Part shown: positions 1-5,545 of the stretch, in pieces
How the letters are laid out: each line of letters opens with the position of its first letter
Numbering within the stretch: the stretch's first letter is position 1
NCBI GenBank assembly: GCA_021160785.1
Contig: JAGHBX010000517.1
Coordinates: forward strand, 1-6,690
Source of the DNA: Planctomycetota bacterium
GTDB taxonomy: Bacteria > Planctomycetota > Phycisphaerae > Sedimentisphaerales > Anaerohalosphaeraceae
DNA length: 6,690 nucleotides
Direction of reading: 5' to 3'
Made by a program: the position numbers and the translations under genes
The notes under the pieces: model-generated
Databases searched by the model: none
What the model was told of the DNA's origin: nothing
What the model saw: only the letters and a program-made list of their open reading frames with translations

Positions 1-495
1 CGAGTTGACAGTGTTAATCTTGATATAACAACAGTGAATATGACTGAAGTGGCAAATCAGATTGTTGATTTCATGCGGTATCAGATAAAAACCAACGAAG
101 TATCCGTCGCCGTTGACAACCTTCCGAACTGCCTCGGCGACGAAGACCAGATCAATCAGGTTTTCAGTAATATCTTGAGCAACGCTCTTAAATACAGGAG
201 TTCAGATAGAAAAGGTTCAATTCATATTTCCGGCTGTGTTCAGCAAGGGATGTCTGTCTATTCCATAGAAGACAATGGTGTTGGCATCGCCCCGGAATAC
301 CAAGAAAGGGTATTCGAAGTTTTTCGGCGCATAAATCCTGCGGAATCCGAATCGGGTGAGGGCCTGGGTCTCGCGATTGTAAGGCGGATACTGGATCGTC
401 ACGATGGCAAAATATGGCTGAAATCGCAGGTCGGAAAGGGAACCACATTTTTCGTAGCTTTGCCCAGTGCGTCAAATAATCTGTCGCGGAAATAG
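1..495 (+). CDS. Sensor histidine kinase, C-terminal ATPase part (5'-truncated by window edge)
   Basis: The frame is open from base 1, so the gene begins outside the window; the first Met (base 34) is internal. About 164 residues of a HATPase_c domain are visible. The N box lies around codons 50-65, with the key Asn in SNALKYRS at codon 61. The G1 box DNGVGIA starts at codon 91, followed by an F-box-like VFEVFRRI. The G2 box GEGLGLAIV starts near codon 119, and the domain closes with GKGTTFFVALP. This domain binds ATP and phosphorylates a His in the dimerisation domain, which lies upstream and is not seen, as is the sensor. The KYRS and FEVFRRI wording resembles phytochrome-like and PAS/GAF-containing hybrid kinases, but the input signal is unknown. 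No response regulator is visible. The last 24 bases overlap the convergent CheW-domain gene. All ATP-site motifs look intact. Confidence 0.93.
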   Translation, partial: RVDSVNLDITTVNMTEVANQIVDFMRYQIKTNEVSVAVDNLPNCLGDEDQINQVFSNILSNALKYRSSDRKGSIHISGCVQQGMSVYSIEDNGVGIAPEYQERVFEVFRRINPAESESGEGLGLAIVRRILDRHDGKIWLKSQVGKGTTFFVALPSASNNLSRK

Positions 496-873
496 AAGGG
501 AAGGCGCGGTGTTCATGGTCAGCTCAAGAACCTGCGAAATATCTTCACACAGGCGTCCCACCTTCAACTCTCGCTTTCCAAACTTTCTCGTACCCAGCAA
601 AATACACGTATCTTTCGTGATCAGATGAGGCTCTTGTCCCTTCTCAATGTGTGGGTCATAAACCGGCACAAGCTTCCCATTCAGTCGGATGACGCCGCGA
701 ATTGACGGTGGTGCATTCTCAAGAGCTTCCAGTTGCATACAACCGCATATTTCAAGTTGAATGTGATGCCCTTTTCTGTGCGTGCCAAAGGTCGTAATGT
801 GCCCTCTGTCATAAAGATCAAACTCTGATCGGCTCGATTCGGCGTCGAGGCGGGCAGTATTTCTGCTTATCAT
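472..873 (-). CDS. CheW-domain protein (short, divergent N-terminus)
   Basis: About 133 residues. The core NAPPSIRGVIRLNGKLVPVYDP (residues 53-74) is the hallmark CheW stretch, where RGVI-x-L-x-GK-x-(V/I)-P-V is followed by an Asp. A CILL strand comes next, then VGRLCEDISQVLEL, matching the second subdomain. CheW proteins couple chemoreceptors to the kinase CheA in the cytoplasm; stand-alone CheW domains also occur in other signalling arrays. The ATG at 871-873 is preferred over the in-frame GTG at 877-879, because AGAGGA (minus strand, 883-888) sits 9 nt before the ATG but only 3 nt before the GTG. The protein is shorter than usual CheW (about 150-170 aa), and the first beta strands (residues 22-42) match poorly, with the YGI-type strand reading HHI. 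No cheA or receptor gene is visible, so the array it serves is unknown. It is convergent with the histidine kinase. Confidence 0.8.
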   Translation of the reverse strand: MISRNTARLDAESSRSEFDLYDRGHITTFGTHRKGHHIQLEICGCMQLEALENAPPSIRGVIRLNGKLVPVYDPHIEKGQEPHLITKDTCILLGTRKFGKRELKVGRLCEDISQVLELTMNTAPSLLFPRQII

Positions 874-882
874 GATCACATT

Positions 883-888
883 TCCTCT
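883..888 (-). promoter_or_regulatory. Ribosome binding site deciding the CheW-domain start
   Basis: AGAGGA on the minus strand lies 9 nt before the ATG at 871-873. The alternative GTG at 877-879 would be only 3 nt away, too close for normal initiation. Confidence 0.6.
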
Positions 889-968
889 TTTATTCCCAAA
901 TAAAGCTCTTCATGCACAGCAGTCCTATGACGTCCACCACCCTAAACGAAAGAATATAGTGATTCGTT

Positions 969-988
969 CCATGAAAAATACTTCATGG
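969..988. promoter_or_regulatory. Perfect 7-bp inverted repeat, candidate operator
   Basis: CCATGAA-N6-TTCATGG is a perfect dyad in the intergenic region between the divergent CheW-domain and manA genes. It lies just upstream of a TATAAT hexamer at 1010-1015, so it covers roughly where a -35 box for manA would be. The 20-bp footprint suits a dimeric regulator. It lacks a following T-tract, which argues against a terminator. No regulator gene is adjacent, and chance occurrence cannot be excluded. Confidence 0.35.
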
Positions 989-1009
989 TCGATTTTGCAA
1001 AACTCTTAA

Positions 1010-1015
1010 TATAAT
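1010..1015 (+). promoter_or_regulatory. TATAAT -10-like box upstream of manA
   Basis: A perfect -10 hexamer sits 38 nt before the chosen manA start. The sequence 16-18 nt upstream (about 986-993) is not a good -35 box, so if this is a real promoter it may need an activator, possibly through the inverted repeat at 969-988. The region is AT-rich, so a chance match is possible. Confidence 0.35.
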
Positions 1016-1042
1016 TTGTGGACAACGATGGTTTGGGGGTTT

Positions 1043-1046
1043 AGGA
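1043..1046 (+). promoter_or_regulatory. Ribosome binding site deciding the manA start
   Basis: AGGA lies only 1 nt before the ATG at 1048 but 7 nt before the in-frame ATG at 1054, which favours the second. An in-frame TAG at 1042-1044 rules out any earlier start. Confidence 0.55.
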
Positions 1047-1053
1047 TATGGGT

Positions 1054-2004
1054 ATGGAAATTTATCCGTATAAGTTCAGGCCGATCTTTAAGGAGCGTAT
1101 CTGGGGCGGGCGCAAACTCGCTGCGGCGTTCGACAAGCAGTTGCCGCCCGATCTGAAAATCGGCGAAAGCTGGGAGTTGGCGGACCTTCCCCAGGATAAG
1201 AGCGAGATTGTCAACGGGCCTTGCGCAGGGATGACGATTGACGAGGTCATCGGCAAACATGGCATTCATGTTACGGGCAAGACGGACTATGAACCCCCGT
1301 TTCCTCTGCTGATAAAGATCCTCGACGCCAATGACATCCTCAGCGTCCAGGTGCATCCCGACGCAGAAACCTGCACGCGGGCCGGCAAGGGCGATCCCAA
1401 GACCGAGTGCTGGTATATCATCGCCGTCGAACCGGGCACCGTCATCTACAAGGGCCTCAAACCCGGCACAACAAGAGAGCAGTTTGCTCGCGCGATTGCC
1501 GAAGGCGCTTGCGCCGACTATCTGCAGAAAGTCCAGGTCAATGTCGGCGAGTGTCATTTTCTGCCTTCGGGCACCTGTCATGCCATCGGGCCTGGCCTGC
1601 TCATCGCCGAGATTCAGCAGCCGTCGGATACAACTTACCGCGTCTTCGACTGGAACCGCATCGATCCCAAGACGCAACAAGGCAGACAGCTTCATGTAGA
1701 AGACGCCCTGGAGAGCATCCATTTTGATACCTTCAGCGACAATCTCTCGGTCAACACCGTCGGTCGTCTCGTCGATGCCGACGAATTCAAGGTTGACAAG
1801 GCCCATCAGTTGGCCGGCTGCGAGGTCCTGCTCTCGCCGGGCGTGATGAAGGTTCTGATAATGCTCACCGGTTCGGGCCGAATCACGGCCGAAGAAGGTA
1901 TCGAAACTGACTTTGTACGCGGCGATACCCTGCTGGTCCCGGCCGCTTTCGAGGGGGTCATGACCTTCACGGAGAACGCCGAATACCTCATCGCTACCCC
2001 CTGA
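1054..2004 (+). CDS. manA: Mannose-6-phosphate isomerase, short type I (cupin)
   Basis: A 316-residue cytoplasmic enzyme that interconverts fructose-6-phosphate and mannose-6-phosphate, feeding GDP-mannose for polysaccharides or mannose catabolism. The opening YPYKFRPIFKERIWGG and then GESWELAD are typical of the short bacterial type I family (about 300-320 aa). Predicted zinc ligands are visible: Gln and His of QVHPD (residues 99 and 101, counted from this start), Glu of KTECWY (118) and His of GTCHAIG (176). The late QQPSDTTYRVFDWNR segment is also characteristic, with the Arg expected at the active site. The ATG at 1054 has better Shine-Dalgarno spacing than the ATG two codons earlier at 1048. 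It is upstream of a sugar-nucleotide dehydrogenase, with which it probably shares a surface-polysaccharide role, although that gene has its own promoter. No defects were seen. Confidence 0.95.
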   Translation: MEIYPYKFRPIFKERIWGGRKLAAAFDKQLPPDLKIGESWELADLPQDKSEIVNGPCAGMTIDEVIGKHGIHVTGKTDYEPPFPLLIKILDANDILSVQVHPDAETCTRAGKGDPKTECWYIIAVEPGTVIYKGLKPGTTREQFARAIAEGACADYLQKVQVNVGECHFLPSGTCHAIGPGLLIAEIQQPSDTTYRVFDWNRIDPKTQQGRQLHVEDALESIHFDTFSDNLSVNTVGRLVDADEFKVDKAHQLAGCEVLLSPGVMKVLIMLTGSGRITAEEGIETDFVRGDTLLVPAAFEGVMTFTENAEYLIATP

Positions 2005-2057
2005 ATGACTCAAATTCCACTTTTTTTGCCGGTTTTTTCCGGATGACGGCCTATTCG

Positions 2058-2086
2058 TTGACATCGCTTATGCCGATACCTACAAT
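2058..2086 (+). promoter_or_regulatory. Near-consensus sigma-70 promoter for the UDP-sugar dehydrogenase
   Basis: A perfect -35 box TTGACA (2058-2063) is followed by an exact 17-nt spacer and TACAAT (2081-2086), one base from TATAAT. Transcription should start near 2093, about 40 nt before the ATG at 2134. This suggests strong housekeeping expression of the dehydrogenase and probably of the NusG-like gene behind it, independent of manA. Confidence 0.75.
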
Positions 2087-2133
2087 AAGCGACTCAGAAA
2101 GTGTAAACAAAACAGGTTTCTGAAAAGGTAATT

Positions 2134-3447
2134 ATGACGGATTTGAAAAAGAAAATAAAAGACAGAAAAGCTGTCGTTGGGATATTAGGCCTTGGCTATG
2201 TGGGGCTTCCGTTGGCGCGGGAGTTCGCCTCGGCCGGCCTGAAGGTGTTAGGCTTTGACATTGACCGGAAAAAGGTCGACAAGCTCAATTCGGGCCGGAG
2301 TATCATCAAGCACATCCCCCATAAGCAGGTCAAGGAGATGGTTACGAGCAAGCGGTTCAGTGCGACGACGAAAATGTCCCGCATGAAGAGCGCCGATGCG
2401 ATCCTGATTTGCGTACCCACGCCTCTGACAAAGAACCGTGAACCCGATATGCAGTACGTGGAGAACAGTTGTCGCACGATCGCCCGGTATCTGCAAAAGG
2501 GACAGCTTGTCGTTCTCGAGAGCACCACCTATCCCGGCACAACGCGCGAACTGATGAAACCGATCCTTGAAGAGTCAGGACTAAAGGCCGGCAGGGATTT
2601 TTACCTCGCCTATTCTCCCGAACGTGAAGATCCGGGCAACAAGAACTTCAGCACTAAAACTATCCCAAAGGTCATTGGCGGGCTGACGCCCAGATGTCTT
2701 GCTGTAGGCGAGGCGTTGTACCAAACGGCGATCGTTACAACCGTGCCCGTTTCGACTGTCGAAGCCGCCGAAGCCACGAAGATCATCGAAAACGTCTACC
2801 GCTGCATCAATATCGCGATGGTCAACGAACTGAAGATGGTTTTCGACCGGATGGGGATCGATATATGGGAAGTCATCGGCGCAGCGGCCACCAAGCCGTT
2901 CGGATTCAATGCGTTCTATCCGGGACCGGGTCTGGGCGGGCATTGTATACCTATCGACCCGTTCTACCTGGCGTGGAAGGCAAGGCAATACGGAATGCCC
3001 ACACGGTTTATCGAGTTGGCCGGTCAGATCAATACCGATATGCCTCATTATGTGATAATGGGCACCATGGATGCGCTTAATGAGCGGAAGAAAAGCCTCA
3101 AGGGCTCGAAGGTTCTCGTATTAGGCCTGGCCTACAAGAAGGATATCGACGACCTGCGCGAGTCTCCGTCCATCGAGTTGATCGAACTGCTAAAGGCCAA
3201 GGGAGCAAAGGTTGACTATAACGATCCCTACATAAGCAAGACACACAAACAACGCGAGCATGATTTGCGCATGAAGAGCAGGCCCCTCGACGCAAAGATG
3301 CTTGCATCCTACGACGTCGTGCTGATATCCACAGATCACAGTGATTACGATTATGACTGGATTGTCAAAAACGCACAGCTTGTGGTCGATACGCGGAATG
3401 CAACAGCAGGCGTCAAGGGTAATCGAGCTAAAATCGTAAAAGCCTGA
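2134..3447 (+). CDS. wbpA: UDP-N-acetyl-D-glucosamine 6-dehydrogenase (WbpA-like nucleotide-sugar dehydrogenase)
   Basis: A 437-residue member of the UDP-glucose/GDP-mannose dehydrogenase family. It oxidises C6 of a UDP-hexosamine twice with NAD+, giving a UDP-HexNAc uronate for capsule, O-antigen or exopolysaccharide. The N-terminal Rossmann motif GLGYVGLP is at residues 19-26. A CVPTPL segment and ESTTYPGTT follow, then SPEREDPGN, which favours the N-acetylhexosamine (WbpA) branch over glucose. The central helix has VEAAEATKIIENVYR and NIAMVNE. The catalytic Cys271 sits in GPGLGGHCIPIDP, and the C-terminal UDP-binding domain begins at VLVLGLAYKKDIDDLRESP. All catalytic elements and the length are normal. 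An AAAAGG sequence 5 nt before the ATG supports the start. WecC-type (UDP-ManNAc) specificity cannot be fully excluded by eye. The NusG-like gene follows after 29 nt. Confidence 0.93.
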   Translation: MTDLKKKIKDRKAVVGILGLGYVGLPLAREFASAGLKVLGFDIDRKKVDKLNSGRSIIKHIPHKQVKEMVTSKRFSATTKMSRMKSADAILICVPTPLTKNREPDMQYVENSCRTIARYLQKGQLVVLESTTYPGTTRELMKPILEESGLKAGRDFYLAYSPEREDPGNKNFSTKTIPKVIGGLTPRCLAVGEALYQTAIVTTVPVSTVEAAEATKIIENVYRCINIAMVNELKMVFDRMGIDIWEVIGAAATKPFGFNAFYPGPGLGGHCIPIDPFYLAWKARQYGMPTRFIELAGQINTDMPHYVIMGTMDALNERKKSLKGSKVLVLGLAYKKDIDDLRESPSIELIELLKAKGAKVDYNDPYISKTHKQREHDLRMKSRPLDAKMLASYDVVLISTDHSDYDYDWIVKNAQLVVDTRNATAGVKGNRAKIVKA

Positions 3448-3464
3448 GAACAAACGACATTGAC

Positions 3465-3470
3465 AGGGAG
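3465..3470 (+). promoter_or_regulatory. Ribosome binding site for a GTG start
   Basis: AGGGAG lies 6 nt before the GTG at 3477. It supports this non-ATG start for the NusG-like gene, since no in-frame ATG occurs until residue 42, which falls inside the NGN domain. Confidence 0.65.
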
Positions 3471-3476
3471 AACAAC

Positions 3477-4025
3477 GTGCTTAAAGTCAGTGAAAACCCG
3501 CCGCAGGTTTGGCCCGAAGCCGAATCGATAGCCGAATTCAAGGGAACATGGTGGGTCGCCCACACAAAGAGCCGCAACGAAAAATCGCTTGCCTGGCAGA
3601 TGCACAATAAGTCCATCAGCTATTTCCTCCCGATGCACTGGAAAGTCTCAAAAAAGAGGGGCAGGACGTTTCGGTCGCTTCTTCCGCTTTTTGCCGGCTA
3701 TATCTTTTTCTGCGGCGAGGAAAATGACCGCTTAGAGGTATTAAAAACCAATCGCGTCGCTAACATTATCCTTGTCAATGACCAGCAGGGGCTCGTCGCG
3801 GACCTTCGCCCCATCGAAAGATTGATCCGCCAGGGCGCCGATCTTCGCCCTCACAAGTATATCAAGGCCGGCGAAAAGTGTCGCGTCATCGCGGGCGCTC
3901 TAATGGGCGCCGAGGGCATCGTCAGCCGCTCGTCAAAGCGGACGCGTCTGGTTTTGCAGATCGACATGCTCGGCCAGGCGACAAGCGTCGAGGTGGAAAC
4001 CGACTTCGTTGAAGTGATTGATTAG
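3477..4025 (+). CDS. NusG/RfaH/UpxY-type transcription elongation factor
   Basis: A 182-residue specialised NusG paralogue. The NGN domain runs from about residue 24 to 120: the opening strand TWWVAHTKSRNEKSLA matches the NusG W-x-V-x-x-x-x-x-x-E pattern, and the SLLPLFAGYIFF segment (67-78) is the typical P-L-F-x-G-Y-(I/V)-F motif. A KOW-type segment, GEKCRVIAGALMGAEGIV, is at 132-149. Proteins of this kind (RfaH, UpxY, LoaP) ride on RNA polymerase and suppress termination in long surface-polysaccharide operons. Its place 29 nt after the UDP-sugar dehydrogenase fits that role; housekeeping NusG would sit near secE and ribosomal genes. The usual downstream polysaccharide operon is absent, because the strand switches soon after. 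No ops-like element or hairpin recruitment site was recognised. The specific target is unknown. Confidence 0.88.
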   Translation: MLKVSENPPQVWPEAESIAEFKGTWWVAHTKSRNEKSLAWQMHNKSISYFLPMHWKVSKKRGRTFRSLLPLFAGYIFFCGEENDRLEVLKTNRVANIILVNDQQGLVADLRPIERLIRQGADLRPHKYIKAGEKCRVIAGALMGAEGIVSRSSKRTRLVLQIDMLGQATSVEVETDFVEVID

Positions 4026-4061
4026 GCGCAGAAGATGATTCACATGGAGGTGCGATAAGCT

Positions 4062-4238
4062 GTGAGCGACCAAACGAAGGCAGGTATTGTCTGCGGCGTA
4101 CTGCTGATCAGCGCGATCATGAGCGGCTGGGTGCTGCCGTCGAAGGCGCTGTTTTTTGCAAAGTCGACAATGATGCGGCGGTGTCTCAGTAGTCGAGGCG
4201 TCTTCTACGGTTTGCCAGGACCATCGAGCGATTTGTGA
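4062..4238 (+). CDS. Possible small membrane or signal-peptide protein, or remnant of a broken operon gene
   Basis: This GTG-started frame codes 58 residues. Residues 8-30 are hydrophobic (AGIVCGVLLISAIMSGWVLP), preceded by a Lys-containing N-terminus, so it looks like a transmembrane helix or signal peptide. A GGAGG at 4046-4050 lies 11 nt upstream, a rather long spacing. It begins 36 nt after the NusG-like gene on the same strand, where polysaccharide export or assembly genes usually start, and its last 53 nt overlap the convergent kinase gene. The sequence after residue 35 looks arbitrary, as if an original gene had been cut here. The IMSGW stretch faintly resembles a lipobox with Trp in place of Cys. 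No family is recognised, and it may be non-coding. Confidence 0.3.
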   Translation: MSDQTKAGIVCGVLLISAIMSGWVLPSKALFFAKSTMMRRCLSSRGVFYGLPGPSSDL

Positions 4239-4980
4239 CTTTTCGGCAGAACGCGACTTTGTCGGCGTCGAAGTCGTCGCCGAAATATGCATTGAAAAAG
4301 ACATCCCTGAGATCCTGATCGAAATACTTCGAGATCATGCTGAAATCGAATGCGCCGAGGTTGCGTATTCTCCAGCGATTGCCGCGGGCATTTGCGCTCA
4401 TGCGGTGCAGATCGATTACGGCAAAATCACACTTGTCGTCTTTGGATTCCATGAATATGTGCCAGACATACAAATCGGGCATGCTGATTCGGGCGTCATG
4501 TATCTTTCGCACGAATCGGCCGAGCGATGCCGTCAGTTCTTCTTTCTTGTCGGCGCCCAGGGTGCTCCAGTTGTCGCGGATAAAATCCGTCAGGCAGCAG
4601 CCGGGTAATTTTTCGGTTATAAAAAAAGAATTTTTCTCCAGGCCCATACGGGTTTCTTCGCCGCAGCAGACGGGTTTGTAGGTTGGGATGCCGTTTTGGA
4701 GCAGGGTATTTGCGTTTTGCCATTCACAGGCGGCCTGTGAGCAGAAACGGCCGAAATTGCGGAATGTAAAGAGCATGTCCTTATAATGCGGGCTGAAGAA
4801 CCGCTTCATGAAGAAGTGCCTTTGCCGGTCGTCGGCGTCGAGACTGAAGGCGACGACATCCCGCTTTCGATTTTTGTTTATTGTAACACCGCCGGAGTAG
4901 TTGAAGAGGTCCTCAAACGATTTGAGTCCCGCTTTTTCAAAGATGGGCGATGAGTCTTTGGCGAATTGAACTGTGCGCAT
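4186..4980 (-). CDS. Kdo/WaaP-like lipopolysaccharide kinase family protein with an altered HRD motif
   Basis: A 264-residue protein with a protein-kinase-like fold of the LPS core kinase (Kdo/WaaP) group, which phosphorylates sugars of lipid-linked glycans at the cytoplasmic face using ATP. Visible elements are FFMKRFF with the putative ATP Lys59, ACEWQNANTLLQNGIPTYKPV with the helix-C Glu86, the hinge-like FITEKLPGCCLTDFI, KIHDARISMPDLYVWHIF with the catalytic Asp169, and VIDLHRM with the metal Asp190. The usual HRD is MPD, so the His and Arg are missing while the Asp remains. No membrane segment is seen. The ATG at 4980 is chosen because it comes 1 nt after the stop of the upstream phosphatase homologue, with AGAGAG before it; the longer frame to 5130 overlaps that gene and looks like shadow sequence. 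It is the last gene of a four-gene operon, and the true substrate is unknown. Confidence 0.8.
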   Translation of the reverse strand: MRTVQFAKDSSPIFEKAGLKSFEDLFNYSGGVTINKNRKRDVVAFSLDADDRQRHFFMKRFFSPHYKDMLFTFRNFGRFCSQAACEWQNANTLLQNGIPTYKPVCCGEETRMGLEKNSFFITEKLPGCCLTDFIRDNWSTLGADKKEELTASLGRFVRKIHDARISMPDLYVWHIFMESKDDKCDFAVIDLHRMSANARGNRWRIRNLGAFDFSMISKYFDQDLRDVFFNAYFGDDFDADKVAFCRKVTNRSMVLANRRRRLDY

Positions 4981-4981
4981 G

Positions 4982-5545
4982 TCACTCTCTGTTATTGTAC
5001 TGGTCTCGCAGGAACTGCATTTCCGGGTCGCTTGGCTGGTCGCCTCTGATTCTCTTAACGGCCTGGGCGGCTTGCTCAAGAGTGTACCCCTTTTGTTTGA
5101 TGAGCCAGACGGCGGCGAGTGTTGAGACACGCGTGCGCCCGCTGTTGCCGTGAATCAGGACGGGCAGATTCTCGCCCTTTGCCATGATTTCAAGAAACTT
5201 CTTCTGCGTTGGCTCATCGGGAATCCGGCACTTGCGGTCTATGCATTCCATGGGAAGTTCAACGTAATTGACGCCGTTTTCCCTCACCCACATTATCTCT
5301 TCATTGTACCAGTTTTCTTCCCTGTCCTCGGTGGGGACACGTATGTTGACAATCGTGCCGATATGATATTTGTAGAGCAGGCGTGTGTAGTCCATTCGGC
5401 GCGGCTGGCCGCTGGTATACAGCACGCCCGGCACAACGCACCTGAAATGCTTGATGTGAAAATGGCGCACGCCTGCGACCACTGCGGCTGTTACAACCGC
5501 TGCGATGATTATTGTGTAAAGATGCTGCTTGTTCTTATGCATCAT
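4982..5545 (-). CDS. Membrane-anchored DSP/PTP-family protein with the catalytic Cys replaced by Gly (predicted pseudophosphatase)
   Basis: A 187-residue protein. A basic N-terminus (MMHKNKQH) and a hydrophobic helix at about residues 10-26 predict a single anchor with the domain outside the cytoplasm. The rest matches DSP-type (SIW14-like) bacterial phosphatases: FRCVVPGVLYTSGQP (34-48), IGTIVNIR (62-69), VNYVELPM (92-99), then PVLIHGNSGRTRVS (128-141). The signature HCxxGxxR appears as HGNSGRTR, so residue 133 is Gly (codon GGC, bases 5149-5147) and the nucleophile is missing, while His132, Gly136 and Arg139 remain. Cys-based catalysis should therefore be absent, though phospho-ligand binding may persist. 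The start has AGGAG 6 nt upstream and overlaps the end of the glycosyltransferase gene by 11 nt; the kinase gene follows after 1 nt. One base change would restore Cys, so sequencing error is the main alternative. Confidence 0.85.
   Translation of the reverse strand: MMHKNKQHLYTIIIAAVVTAAVVAGVRHFHIKHFRCVVPGVLYTSGQPRRMDYTRLLYKYHIGTIVNIRVPTEDREENWYNEEIMWVRENGVNYVELPMECIDRKCRIPDEPTQKKFLEIMAKGENLPVLIHGNSGRTRVSTLAAVWLIKQKGYTLEQAAQAVKRIRGDQPSDPEMQFLRDQYNNRE

Noticed and set aside
995..1015. TTGCAA paired with TATAAT as a promoter for manA
   Set aside because: The spacing is only 9 nt, far from the required 16-18, so only the -10-like box is kept as a weak candidate.
2021..2042. T-runs around CCGG-T6-CCGG as a terminator after manA
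   Set aside because: The stem is only 4 bp, its loop is the T-run itself, and no T-tract follows on either strand, so it does not fit an intrinsic terminator.
1006..2064. Long minus-strand open frame (352 codons) opposite manA
   Set aside because: It mirrors a well-conserved isomerase with all metal ligands on the plus strand. Its translation shows no recognisable domain, and long antisense frames are common in GC-rich coding DNA.
2581..3080. Open frames on both strands inside the UDP-sugar dehydrogenase gene
   Set aside because: The 437-aa dehydrogenase is complete with all motifs; the alternative frames give no family match and low-complexity Arg/Gly/Ser-rich sequence.
4102..4111. 10-bp palindrome GCTGATCAGC
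   Set aside because: It is short, isolated and inside the possible small ORF. No partner repeat or promoter is nearby, and chance is sufficient.
4981..5130. N-terminal extension of the kinase up to base 5130
   Set aside because: It lies entirely within the phosphatase gene in another frame and reads as Ser/Pro/Thr/Arg-rich shadow sequence. The ATG at 4980 has a proper context 1 nt after the upstream stop.
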